Under the pieces are notes generated by a model. It did not search any database. It saw nothing but the letters and a program-made list of their open reading frames with translations, and was not told the origin of the DNA. A stretch of 64,000 nucleotides of DNA from positions 7,937,501 through 8,001,500 of the forward strand of contig NZ_CP029078.1 in assembly GCF_005222485.1 (NCBI RefSeq). The letters are read 5' to 3'. Origin of the DNA: Streptomyces griseoviridis. Its GTDB lineage: Bacteria; Actinomycetota; Actinomycetes; Streptomycetales; Streptomycetaceae. Below, one piece after another: positions 1 through 8,763 of this stretch. A program made the translations under genes and the position numbers. Position 1 is the stretch's first letter. Each line of letters starts with the position of its first letter.

Positions 1-899
1 CGAGCCCCACTGCCCCGGCCACCACCCGCATCCGGCGTCAACTGCCGACCAGCCCCTGGCTGTTCGCGGCGCCCGGACTGCTGATCGTCGGCGTGTTCAT
101 CCTGTACCCGTTCCTCTCCACGCTGGTGAACTCCTTCACCGACCGGCGGACCCTGCTGCCCGGCCGCTTCGTGGGCCTCGCCAACTTCCGTGAACTGCTC
201 CACGACGACATGTTCTGGATCGGACTGCGCAACAGTTGCCTCTACGTCCTCGGCGTGGTGCCCGCCCTGGTCGTCCTGCCGCTGCTGCTCGCGCTCCTGG
301 TGCGCAAGAACATCCCCGGCATCACCTTCTTCCGCTCCGCCTTCTACACCCCGGTCGTCGCCTCCATCGTCGTGGTCGGCCTGATCTGGGTCTGGCTCCT
401 CGACGAACGCGGCCTCGTCAACGCGCTGCTGGAGGCGGTCGGGGTGGGCCGGGTCGGCTTCCTCAGCGACCAGTGGCTGCTGCTGATGAGCGCCATGGCC
501 GTCACGGTCTGGAAGGGCCTCGGCTACTACATGATCATCTATCTGGCCGCGCTGGCGAACGTGCCCCGCGAACTCCACGAGGCGGCCGCCGTGGACGGCG
601 CGGGCGCCCTGCGCCGCTTCCTCTCCGTCACCGTGCCCGCCGTCCGCTCCACCATGGTGCTGGTCGGCGCGCTCTCCTCGGTCGCCGCCTTCAAGGTGTT
701 CTCCGAGGTCTACTTGATGGCCGGCCCGAGCGGCGGCCCCGCGGGCGAGGACACCACCCTCGTCATGCTGGTCCAGCGCACCGGCACCGGCCTCACCGGC
801 CGGGTCGGCTACGCCTCCGCCCTCTCCGTCGTCGTCTTCGCCGTCACCGTCGCCCTGATGCTGCTCGTGCTGCGCGCCGACCGGAAGGACGCGTCATGA
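1..899 (+). CDS. Sugar ABC transporter permease (MalF/UgpA type), 5' end cut off
   Basis: This is an inner-membrane permease of a carbohydrate ABC importer. The reading frame is open from the left edge, so the true start lies just outside the window; the first in-frame GTG (93) falls inside the first membrane helix. About six hydrophobic segments are visible. The EAA loop that docks to the ATPase is present near 580-640 (EAAAVDGAGALRRF). It is the first visible gene of an operon with a second permease and three glycoside hydrolases. The solute-binding protein is expected upstream, outside the window. No ATPase gene is seen, as is usual in Streptomyces, where the shared ATPase MsiK serves such importers (family knowledge). 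The substrate, probably N-glycan-derived oligosaccharide, is inferred from the downstream enzymes. Confidence 0.93.
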   Translation, partial: SPTAPATTRIRRQLPTSPWLFAAPGLLIVGVFILYPFLSTLVNSFTDRRTLLPGRFVGLANFRELLHDDMFWIGLRNSCLYVLGVVPALVVLPLLLALLVRKNIPGITFFRSAFYTPVVASIVVVGLIWVWLLDERGLVNALLEAVGVGRVGFLSDQWLLLMSAMAVTVWKGLGYYMIIYLAALANVPRELHEAAAVDGAGALRRFLSVTVPAVRSTMVLVGALSSVAAFKVFSEVYLMAGPSGGPAGEDTTLVMLVQRTGTGLTGRVGYASALSVVVFAVTVALMLLVLRADRKDAS

Positions 900-1810
900 G
901 CGTCCTCGACCGGGCACGCCCCGCACCCGGGCGGGCCGCCGCCCGCACGCCGCGCGGGCCCCGCTTCGCCGACGAGCACGGCCGCCGGCTGCGCGGCTGG
1001 GAACTCGCCCTGCGCTACCTGCTGCTGCTCGCCGTCCTGGCGCTGACCGTCGGCCCGTTCCTGTGGCAGCTGTCCACCTCGCTCAAGGGCCCCACCGAGG
1101 ACATCTACAGCTCCCCGCCGAGCTTCCTGCCCGGCCACCCCACCCTGCACAACTACGAACGGGTCGCGGAGACCATCCCGGTCTGGGACTACGCCCTCAA
1201 CTCGCTGAAGGTCGCGGGCGCCAACGTCGTCACCAACTGCGTCGGTTCGGCGCTCGCCGGGTACGCGCTGGCCAGGCTCCGCTACCGGGGCCGCAAGGCC
1301 GCGACGCTCGTCTTCGTCCTGGCCATGCTGGTGCCGGTGGAGGGCATCATCATCGCCCAGTTCACCACCATGCGGGAGCTGGGCCTCAACAACACCCTGA
1401 TCGGAGTCGTGCTGCCCGGCTGCGTCAGCGCGCTGAACGTCCTGCTGATGCGCAACGCCTTCCTCAGCCTCCCGCACGAGATCGACGAGGCCGCCTACGT
1501 CGACGGCGCCGACGTCTGGCAGCGGTTCCTGCGGATCGCGCTGCCGTCCGTGAAGGGCACCCTCGCCGTCGTCGCGATCTTCGCCTTCATGGGCGCCTGG
1601 GACGACTTCCTGTGGCCGCTGATCGTCCTCAGCGACCCGTCCCGCTTCACCCTGACCATCGGGCTCAACTACCTGCACGGCACCTTCGCCAACGACGAAC
1701 GGCTCGTCGCCGCCGGCACGATCATCGCCGTCGCCCCGCTCATCGCCCTCTTCGCCTGCCTCCAGCGGTACTTCTTCCGCGGCGTCGGCGAAGGAGCCGT
1801 CAAGGGCTGA
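896..1810 (+). CDS. Sugar ABC transporter permease (MalG/UgpE type)
   Basis: This 304-residue permease is the second half of the importer's membrane channel. Its ATG overlaps the previous stop codon (ATGA), so the two permeases are translationally coupled and probably form a heterodimer. The cytoplasmic N-terminus is longer than usual (about 45 polar residues). About six membrane helices follow, and an EAA loop (EIDEAAYVDGADVWQRF) lies near 1475-1530. A 68-base gap separates it from the glycoside hydrolase downstream. The family assignment is clear. The sugar carried is inferred from context. Confidence 0.94.
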   Translation: MSVLDRARPAPGRAAARTPRGPRFADEHGRRLRGWELALRYLLLLAVLALTVGPFLWQLSTSLKGPTEDIYSSPPSFLPGHPTLHNYERVAETIPVWDYALNSLKVAGANVVTNCVGSALAGYALARLRYRGRKAATLVFVLAMLVPVEGIIIAQFTTMRELGLNNTLIGVVLPGCVSALNVLLMRNAFLSLPHEIDEAAYVDGADVWQRFLRIALPSVKGTLAVVAIFAFMGAWDDFLWPLIVLSDPSRFTLTIGLNYLHGTFANDERLVAAGTIIAVAPLIALFACLQRYFFRGVGEGAVKG

Positions 1811-1878
1811 ACCCGCCACCGGAACAGCGCCGTTCCGCTCCGACCGGCCGACACCACCTCGCCCCGCAAGGACACCGC

Positions 1879-3135
1879 ATGCCTGCTGCCGTGCGCTTCG
1901 GCGTCAACTACACCCCCAGCCAGGGGTGGTTCCACCACTGGCTCGACTTCGACCTCGACGCGGTCAGGGCCGACCTCGACTCCATCGCCGCGCTCGGCCT
2001 CGACCACCTCCGGGTCTTCCCGCTCTGGCCCTACTTCCAGCCCAACCGCACCCTGATCCGCCCCCGCGCCGTCGAGCAGCTCCTCGCCCTCGTCGACGCG
2101 GCGGGCGAACGCGGCCTCGACGTCCAAGTGGACGCGTTGCAGGGACACTTGAGCAGCTTCGACTTCCTGCCCGCCTGGACCCGCAGCTGGCACCGCCGCA
2201 ACCTCTTCACCGACCCCGACGTCCGCGACGGCCTCGCCACCTACCTGCACACCCTCGCCGCCGCCCTCGCCGACCGCCCCCACTTCCTCGGCATGACCCT
2301 CGGCAACGAGGTCAACCAGTTCTCCGCCGGACCCCACCCCGACCCCGACCCGGCCACCGAGGACCAGATCGACGCCTGGCTCGAACACCTGCTCGCCGCC
2401 TGCGAGCGGGGCGCCCCCGGCAGGCTCCATCTGCACGCCGAGTACGACGCGACCTGGTACCAGGACGACATGCCGTTCACCCCGGGCCAGGCCGCCAGGC
2501 GCGGCGCCCTGACCGCCGTCCACTCCTGGGTCTTCAACGGCACCGCCCAGCGCCACGGCCGCGCCTCCGTGCCCGCCGAGCACCACGCCGCCTACCTCGT
2601 GGAACTGAGCAAGGCGTGGGCCGAAGACCCGCGCCGCCCGGTCTGGCTCCAGGAGGTCGGCGCCCCCGCCCCGCTGGTCCCGCCCGAGCACGCCGCCGCC
2701 TTCACCGCCGCGACGATCGCCAACGCGCTCGACTGCCCCGACCTGTGGGGCATCACCTGGTGGTGCTCCCACGACGTCTCGCGCGACCTCGCCGACTTCC
2801 CCGAACTGGAATACGGGCTCGGCCTGTTGACCAACGACCGGCGGCCCAAGGACACCGCCCGCGCACTGGCCGAAGCGGCGGCCGCCGACCGGCACACCCC
2901 GCGGCCGCGCACCACCGCGCTCGTCGTCCCCGCCGACCCGGCCGCCCGCTCCGCCTGCGCGCCCGGCGGCCCGGTCTTCGACGCGTTCTTCTCGCTGACC
3001 GCCGACGGCGCCCGCCCCACCACCGTCCTCGACACCCGAAGCCGTGACGCCGCCCACCTCGCGGCCCGCGGCATCACCGACGTCGTCACTCCCGACCAGG
3101 TACTCCCCACCCCACCAGGAGGCACCCGCTCGTGA
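1879..3135 (+). CDS. GH5-like glycosidase, probable beta-mannosidase for N-glycan core
   Basis: A 418-residue cytoplasmic glycoside hydrolase with a GH5/clan-A TIM-barrel layout and no signal peptide. The likely acid/base is Glu144 (in GNEV) and the likely nucleophile Glu259 (in WLQEVGAP), followed by the WGITWW strand. The enzyme sits between sugar permeases and GH85/GH38 enzymes. From established knowledge, subfamily GH5_18 in Bifidobacterium cleaves Man-beta-1,4-GlcNAc in the same gene context, so I infer that role here. It could instead be a beta-mannanase or beta-glucosidase. The ATG at 1879 begins the conserved FGVNYTPS strand. The gene ends in a GTGA overlap with the next start. Confidence 0.82.
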   Translation: MPAAVRFGVNYTPSQGWFHHWLDFDLDAVRADLDSIAALGLDHLRVFPLWPYFQPNRTLIRPRAVEQLLALVDAAGERGLDVQVDALQGHLSSFDFLPAWTRSWHRRNLFTDPDVRDGLATYLHTLAAALADRPHFLGMTLGNEVNQFSAGPHPDPDPATEDQIDAWLEHLLAACERGAPGRLHLHAEYDATWYQDDMPFTPGQAARRGALTAVHSWVFNGTAQRHGRASVPAEHHAAYLVELSKAWAEDPRRPVWLQEVGAPAPLVPPEHAAAFTAATIANALDCPDLWGITWWCSHDVSRDLADFPELEYGLGLLTNDRRPKDTARALAEAAAADRHTPRPRTTALVVPADPAARSACAPGGPVFDAFFSLTADGARPTTVLDTRSRDAAHLAARGITDVVTPDQVLPTPPGGTRS

Positions 3136-5144
3136 ACCCCACCCGACGCACCGTCCTGATCGCGGGCGCCGCCGCGGCCCTGCTCCCCACCGCGCCCGCC
3201 GCCGCGGCCACCGGCGCGGCGAAGGCCGCCGCCGCGTCCCTCCAGCCGTACGCGTCCTACTGGTACCCCGACTCGCTGCCCGCCGGCACCCCGGGCGCCG
3301 GGATCACCTGGCGCGGCCTGAAGAACTGGAGCGCGGCCACCGACCCCGACCTCGCCTTCAACTCCGCCTCCGTGCCGCTCGCCGCGCGCTTCACCCCCAC
3401 CCCGGCCAACGCCACCGCCCGCACCGACCAGGCCCGGATCCAGTCCCTGGTCTCCTTCGGACCGACCTCGTCCAACCCCTCCCAGGGCTCGGTCACCGCC
3501 GATCACTACGCCCTCACCCACTGGGCGTACCTCGACGAACTGGTGTTCTGGGGCGGCTCCTCGGGCGAGGGCCTGATCCTCGCCCCGAACGCCCCGGTCG
3601 TCGACGCCGCCCACCGGCACGGCGTCCGCGTCCTCGGCAACGTCTTCCTGCCGCCGGTCGCCTACGGCGGACAGCTCCAGTGGACCCGCGACCTGGTCCA
3701 GAAGGACTCCGCGGGTCACTACCCGCTCGCCGCCCAACTCGTCGCCGTGGCCGCCGCGTACGGCTTCGACGGCTGGTTCCTGAACGCCGAGACCGGCGGC
3801 GGCGACACCGCCCTCGGCACCGACATGCGGGGCTTCGTCGCCGAGTTGAGGTCCCTCGCGGCGGCCAGGGGGCAGCGGGTCACCTGGTACGACTCGATGA
3901 CCGTGAGCGGCACGGTGAGCTGGCAGGGCGCCCTCAACGACCGCAACCAGGCGTTCTTCGAGGCCGCCGACGACCTGTTCGTCGACTTCCGCTGGAGCGC
4001 GAGCACCCTTGCGGCCTCCGGCACCAGGGCCGATCAACTCGGCCGCAGCCGCTACCAGTTGTGGGCCGGCGTCGACGTCGAGTCCCATGGCTCCAACACC
4101 TCGGTGAACTGGGACGCGATGGTCCCCACCAGCACGGCCCACCGCACGTCCGTCGGCTTCTACCGGCCCGAGTGGACCCGCAACCACCTCCCCGCAGGCC
4201 GCACCCCGGGCGACTTCCACGCCGCCGACGACCGCTTCTGGACCGGCCGTTCGCTCGACCCGTCGCACCCGGACCCCGCCGACCCCTGGCGGGCGCCCGC
4301 CGTGTCGGTCGCCGACCGCTCCACCGTCACCTCGCTGCCGTTCGCGAGCGTCTTCAACACCGGCCACGGACTGCGCTGGTACGAGGACGGCACGGTCGCC
4401 TCCACCGCCCCCTGGAACCACCTCGGCCTCCAGGACGTGCTGCCCGCCCGCCGCTGGGCCGTCCACACCGGCGGCGCCCGCCCCGCCGTCACCCTCGACT
4501 TCGCGGACGCCTGGCGCGGCGGCAGCAGCGTCCTGGTCACCGGCGCCCTCGACGCGCCCGCCACCGTCGAGCTGTACGCGACCCGGCTGCCCGTCACCGC
4601 GGAGACCGTCGTCGAACTCACCCACCGCACCGACGCGGGCGCCGTCCGCGTCGAACTGGCCGTCGCCACCGCCGAACCCGACGCCGCGGGCACCGCCCCG
4701 CCCTACACCTACCTCCCCGTCGAGGCGGGCGACGGCGGTTGGCGGACCTCGACCGTCCCGCTCACCGGCGTGTCGGGCACCGTGCGCGCCCTCGGCGTGC
4801 GGCTCACCGCCACCGGGGGAGCGGTCACCTGGCGGCTGGGCGGGATCGCCGTCCTGGACGCGCCCGCGGCCCCCGGCGCCCCCGCCGACGCACGCGTCAC
4901 CGACGCCTCGGGCGGCGACCTGCGCCTCGCCTGGTCCGCCGCCCAGGGGCAGGTCCGCCACTACACCGTGCACCGCCTGCTGCCCGACGGCACCAGGCGC
5001 TTCCTCGGCGCCACCGGCCAGCGCGCCTTCTTCGCCGGCGCCCTCACCGCCGAACAGGGCGAGCGGACAGCACGGTTCGAAGTGCGCGCCGTAGGGGAGC
5101 TGTACACAGCGTCGGACCCCGTCACCGTGACCCACCCCTGGTAA
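3132..5144 (+). CDS. GH85 endo-beta-N-acetylglucosaminidase, secreted
   Basis: A 670-residue ENGase that cuts between the two core GlcNAc residues of N-glycans. It starts with GTG overlapping the preceding stop. The N-terminus carries a Tat-like signal peptide (TRRTVLIAG, then an Ala-rich stretch to about residue 33), so the enzyme acts outside the cell. The GH85 signature FDGWFLNAE is present, with Asn218 and Glu220 matching the catalytic Asn/Glu pair of the family. C-terminal beta-sandwich regions follow from about residue 430, the last one fibronectin-III/Ig-like. The order transporter, GH5, GH85, GH38 fits release and import of high-mannose glycans. Confidence 0.9.
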   Translation: MNPTRRTVLIAGAAAALLPTAPAAAATGAAKAAAASLQPYASYWYPDSLPAGTPGAGITWRGLKNWSAATDPDLAFNSASVPLAARFTPTPANATARTDQARIQSLVSFGPTSSNPSQGSVTADHYALTHWAYLDELVFWGGSSGEGLILAPNAPVVDAAHRHGVRVLGNVFLPPVAYGGQLQWTRDLVQKDSAGHYPLAAQLVAVAAAYGFDGWFLNAETGGGDTALGTDMRGFVAELRSLAAARGQRVTWYDSMTVSGTVSWQGALNDRNQAFFEAADDLFVDFRWSASTLAASGTRADQLGRSRYQLWAGVDVESHGSNTSVNWDAMVPTSTAHRTSVGFYRPEWTRNHLPAGRTPGDFHAADDRFWTGRSLDPSHPDPADPWRAPAVSVADRSTVTSLPFASVFNTGHGLRWYEDGTVASTAPWNHLGLQDVLPARRWAVHTGGARPAVTLDFADAWRGGSSVLVTGALDAPATVELYATRLPVTAETVVELTHRTDAGAVRVELAVATAEPDAAGTAPPYTYLPVEAGDGGWRTSTVPLTGVSGTVRALGVRLTATGGAVTWRLGGIAVLDAPAAPGAPADARVTDASGGDLRLAWSAAQGQVRHYTVHRLLPDGTRRFLGATGQRAFFAGALTAEQGERTARFEVRAVGELYTASDPVTVTHPW

Positions 5145-5172
5145 CCGTCACCCGAGTCTTGGAGCACCCCCC

Positions 5173-8100
5173 ATGCATGACGACCGCAACCTGGTCGAGG
5201 CCCGTCTCAAGCGCGTCCTCGACGAGCGCATCCGCCCCGCCGTGTACCCGCACTCCGTCCCCCTCGACGTGGCGGTCTGGCACGCGCCCGACGAACCGGT
5301 GCCGGTCGCCGAGGGGCTGGCCGCCGAACCCGGGCCGATCGAGGTGGGCGCCCGCTGGGGCGCTCCCTGGGGCACCAGCTGGTTCCGGGTCACCGGAACC
5401 GTCCCCGAGGAGTGGGCGGGCCGGACCGTCGAGGCGATCCTCGACCTCGGCTTCGACGAGAACATGCCCGGCTTCCAGTGCGAGGGCCTCGTCTACCGGC
5501 CCGACGGCACCCCGGTGAAGGGCCTCAACCCGCGCAACCAGTGGGTGCGGATCGGCGCGCCGGTGGCCGGCGGCGAAGAGGTGCGCCTGCACATCGAGGC
5601 CGCCTCCAACCCCGTCATCCTCGACTACCACCCCTTCCTGCCCACCCAGTTGGGCGACAAGGAGACCGCGGGCAGCGAACCCCAGTACACCCTGACCCGG
5701 ATGGACCTGGCCGTCCTCGACGAGACGGTCTGGCACCTGGTGATCGACCTGGAGGTGCTCGGCGAGCTGATGGCCGAGCTGCCCGTGGAGTCCGCGCGCC
5801 GCTGGGACATCCTGCGGGCCGTGGAACGGGCCCTTGACGCCGTCGACCTCCAGGACGTGGGCGGCACCGCCGAGGCGGCCCGCGCCCGGCTGACCGAGGT
5901 GCTCACCACCCCGGCCGCGCCCTCCGCGCACCGCGTCAGCGCCGTCGGGCACGCGCACATCGACTCGGCGTGGCTGTGGCCGCTGCGCGAGACGGTCCGC
6001 AAGGTGGCCCGCACCACCTCCAACATGACCGCGCTCCTCGACGACGAACCCGACTTCGTCTTCGCCATGTCCCAGGCCCAGCAGTGGGCCTGGGTGAAGG
6101 AGCACCGGCCCGAGGTGTGGGCCCGGGTGAAGAAGGCCGTCGCCGACGGACGGTTCGTGCCGGCCGGCGGCATGTGGGTCGAGTCGGACACCAACATGCC
6201 GGGCTCCGAGGCGATGGCCCGTCAGTTCGTGCACGGCAAGCGGTTCTTCCTCGACGAGTTCGGCATCGAGAACGACGAGGCGTGGCTGCCCGACACCTTC
6301 GGCTTCGCCGCGGGACTCCCGCAGATCATCAAGGCGGCCGGCTCCAAGTGGCTGCTCACGCAGAAGATCTCGTGGTCCCAGACCAACAAGTTCCCGCACC
6401 ACACCTTCCAGTGGGAGGGCATCGACGGCACCCGGATCTTCACGCACTTCCCGCCCGTCGACACCTACAACTGCTCCATGAAGGGCTCCGAGATCGCCCA
6501 CGCGGCGCGGAACTTCAAGGACAAGGGCGTCGCCCGGCACTCCCTCGCCCCCACCGGCTGGGGCGACGGCGGCGGAGGCACCACCCGCGAGATGGTCGCC
6601 AAGGCAGGGCGGCTGCGGGACCTGGAGGGCTCCGCGACCGTCGTCTGGGAGACCCCGCGCGCCTTCTTCGAGAAGGCGCAGGCCGCATACCCGCACCCGC
6701 CGGTGTGGGTGGGCGAGCTGTACCTCGAACTGCACCGCGCCACCCTCACCAGCCAGGCCAGGACCAAGCAGGGCAACCGGCGCAGCGAACATCTGCTGCG
6801 GGAGGCCGAGCTGTGGGCCGCCACGGCCGCCCTGCGCACCGGATTTCCTTACCCCTACGAGGAGTTGGACCGGATCTGGAAGACGGTCCTGCTGCACCAG
6901 TTCCACGACATCCTGCCCGGCTCCTCGATCGCCTGGGTGCACCGCGAGGCCCGCCGCACCTACGACCGGATCGCCGAGGAGCTGACCGCGATCGTCGAGG
7001 CCGCCCAGCAAGCCCTCGCGGGCGAGGGCGCCACCCCGCTCGTCTTCAACGCGGCCCCGCACCCGCGGGCCGGTGTCCCGGCGGGCGGCGCCGGCCTGCC
7101 CGCCGCCCAGGACGCCACGGCCGTCACCCCGCGCGAGGGCGGCGGACACGTCCTCGACAACGGCCTGCTGCGCGTCGAGATCGACGGCCACGGGCTCGTC
7201 GTCTCCGCCTACGACCTCGCGGCGGAGCGCGAGAGCGTCGCGCCGGGGAGGGCCGCCAACCTCCTCCAGCTCCACCCCGACTTCCCCAACATGTGGGACG
7301 CCTGGGACGTCGACGCGTTCTACCGCAACACCGTCACCGACCTGACCGACGCGGACGAGGTCACGGCCGCGGGCGACGCCTCGGTGCGGGTTGTGCGGAC
7401 CTTCGGGACCTCGCGCGTGACCCAACTGCTCACCCTCGCACCGGGGGAGCGGCGGCTGCTGGTGGACACGGAGGTGGACTGGCACGAGACGGAGAAGTTC
7501 CTCAAGCTCGCCTTCCCGCTCGACGTGCACGCCGAACGGTACGCGTCCGAGACCCAGTTCGGGCACTTCCACCGGCCCACCCACACCAACACCAGTTGGG
7601 AGGCGGCCAAGTTCGAGGCGTGCAACCACCGGTTCGTGCACCTGGAGGAGCCGGGCTGGGGCGTGGCCGTCGTCAACGACTCGACGTACGGCCACGACGT
7701 CACCCGTACCGTCCGGGAGGACGGCGACCTCGGCACGACCACCACCGTGCGGGTCTCGCTGCTGCGCGCCCCGCGCTTCCCCGACCCCGAGACCGACCAG
7801 GGCGTCCACCGGTTCCGGCACGCGCTGGTGCCGGGCGCCGGCATCGGGGACGCGGTGCGCGAGGGCTGGCGGATCAACGTGCCCGAGCGGCGTACCAGCG
7901 GCGCGGGCGAGGTGGCGCCGCTGGTGACGGTCGACCAGGACGCCGTCGTCGTCACCGCCGTCAAACTGGCCGACGACGGCAGCGGCGACGTCGTCGTCCG
8001 CTTCCACGAGGCGCACGGCGGGCGGGCCCGCGCCACCCTGGCGCTCGGCTTCGAGGCCGCGTCGGTGACCGTCACCGACCTGCTGGAGCGTCCGCTGCCC

Positions 8101-8190
8101 GAGGCGCCGGCGCCCGCCCGCGACGGCGACCGGATCACCGTACGGCTGCGGCCCTTCGAGCTGGTGACCCTGCGGTTCGCGCGGGCCTGA
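5173..8190 (+). CDS. GH38 alpha-mannosidase
   Basis: A 1005-residue cytoplasmic alpha-mannosidase of the bacterial/ER class. The N-terminal ancillary beta domain is followed by the catalytic barrel with the zinc-binding GHAHIDSAWLW motif (His260-Asp264 region). The predicted nucleophile is Asp339 in MWVESDTN, and DTFGF follows near residue 375. The C-terminal half has the usual GH38 beta-sandwich domains. There is no signal peptide, so it acts on imported oligosaccharide. A GGAG ribosome-binding site precedes the ATG at 5173, 28 bases after the GH85 stop. It is the last gene of the operon and a hairpin follows. Length matches the family (about 1000-1050 residues). Confidence 0.94.
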   Translation: MHDDRNLVEARLKRVLDERIRPAVYPHSVPLDVAVWHAPDEPVPVAEGLAAEPGPIEVGARWGAPWGTSWFRVTGTVPEEWAGRTVEAILDLGFDENMPGFQCEGLVYRPDGTPVKGLNPRNQWVRIGAPVAGGEEVRLHIEAASNPVILDYHPFLPTQLGDKETAGSEPQYTLTRMDLAVLDETVWHLVIDLEVLGELMAELPVESARRWDILRAVERALDAVDLQDVGGTAEAARARLTEVLTTPAAPSAHRVSAVGHAHIDSAWLWPLRETVRKVARTTSNMTALLDDEPDFVFAMSQAQQWAWVKEHRPEVWARVKKAVADGRFVPAGGMWVESDTNMPGSEAMARQFVHGKRFFLDEFGIENDEAWLPDTFGFAAGLPQIIKAAGSKWLLTQKISWSQTNKFPHHTFQWEGIDGTRIFTHFPPVDTYNCSMKGSEIAHAARNFKDKGVARHSLAPTGWGDGGGGTTREMVAKAGRLRDLEGSATVVWETPRAFFEKAQAAYPHPPVWVGELYLELHRATLTSQARTKQGNRRSEHLLREAELWAATAALRTGFPYPYEELDRIWKTVLLHQFHDILPGSSIAWVHREARRTYDRIAEELTAIVEAAQQALAGEGATPLVFNAAPHPRAGVPAGGAGLPAAQDATAVTPREGGGHVLDNGLLRVEIDGHGLVVSAYDLAAERESVAPGRAANLLQLHPDFPNMWDAWDVDAFYRNTVTDLTDADEVTAAGDASVRVVRTFGTSRVTQLLTLAPGERRLLVDTEVDWHETEKFLKLAFPLDVHAERYASETQFGHFHRPTHTNTSWEAAKFEACNHRFVHLEEPGWGVAVVNDSTYGHDVTRTVREDGDLGTTTTVRVSLLRAPRFPDPETDQGVHRFRHALVPGAGIGDAVREGWRINVPERRTSGAGEVAPLVTVDQDAVVVTAVKLADDGSGDVVVRFHEAHGGRARATLALGFEAASVTVTDLLERPLPEAPAPARDGDRITVRLRPFELVTLRFARA

Positions 8191-8206
8191 CCGCGCGGGG
8201 AGCACG

Positions 8207-8233
8207 GCCGGCCGGGTGCGCGGCCCGGCCGGC
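8207..8233 (+). terminator. Hairpin after the N-glycan operon
   Basis: A perfect 10-bp stem (8207-8216 pairing with 8224-8233) with a 7-base loop lies 17 bases after the alpha-mannosidase stop. There is no U-tract, as is common for Streptomyces terminators. The function is inferred. Confidence 0.55.
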
Positions 8234-8269
8234 TTCCCCTCGCCGTCCCGCGCACCCGATGATGTGCCG

Positions 8270-8737
8270 ATGAGACGCAGAGCGGTCGACGACCAGTCCT
8301 GGGAGAGCGCACCCGATCCCGTACTGGCCCTGGCGCGCCGGGACTTGGCGTTCTACACGCGCACCCGCGACTCCGCCAGGCGCACCCACTACGTCACCGA
8401 ACTGGGCGCCATCGCCGCCACGTCCGCGACCGTCGTGGCGGCGGGCCTGCACGCACCGGCCTGGCTGACGGCGCTGATCGCGGGCGGCGCCGTCTTCTTC
8501 ACCGGGGTGCGACAGATCTTCAACCCCGGCGCCCGCTGGGTCCTGGCCGCCCGCTCGGGTGAGACCCTGCGACGGGCCGTCGACCGCTACCTGCTCACCG
8601 CGCCCGCCGCCCGCGACGACGCCGCCCGCACGGCGCTGCGGACGGCGATCGAGGAGGTCGGCACGGACGAACTCCGCGAGTGGACCCAGACGCAGGGCCA
8701 GCGCCCCGAACCGGGACCGCCGGCCGCGGGCGCCTGA
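8270..8737 (+). CDS. DUF4231 (SLATT-like) two-helix membrane protein
   Basis: A 155-residue protein with a soluble N-terminus (about 45 residues), two adjacent membrane helices (about residues 45-85, with a short Pro-containing turn) and a charged C-terminal helical region. The pattern around DLAFYTRTRDSARR and the post-helix FNPGARWV segment matches DUF4231, a family related to the SLATT two-helix domains. A GTG two codons upstream (8264) is an alternative start. No partner gene of a defence system (SMODS, SLOG, TIR) is adjacent, so a role in defence is not supported here. Its function is unknown. Confidence 0.78.
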   Translation: MRRRAVDDQSWESAPDPVLALARRDLAFYTRTRDSARRTHYVTELGAIAATSATVVAAGLHAPAWLTALIAGGAVFFTGVRQIFNPGARWVLAARSGETLRRAVDRYLLTAPAARDDAARTALRTAIEEVGTDELREWTQTQGQRPEPGPPAAGA

Positions 8738-8763
8738 CCCGCGCCCGCGCGACACCGCCTCCG

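Noticed and set aside
8270..8737. DUF4231 gene as part of a SLATT anti-phage system
   Set aside because: No nucleotidyltransferase, SLOG or nuclease gene is adjacent; the neighbours are ordinary metabolic genes.
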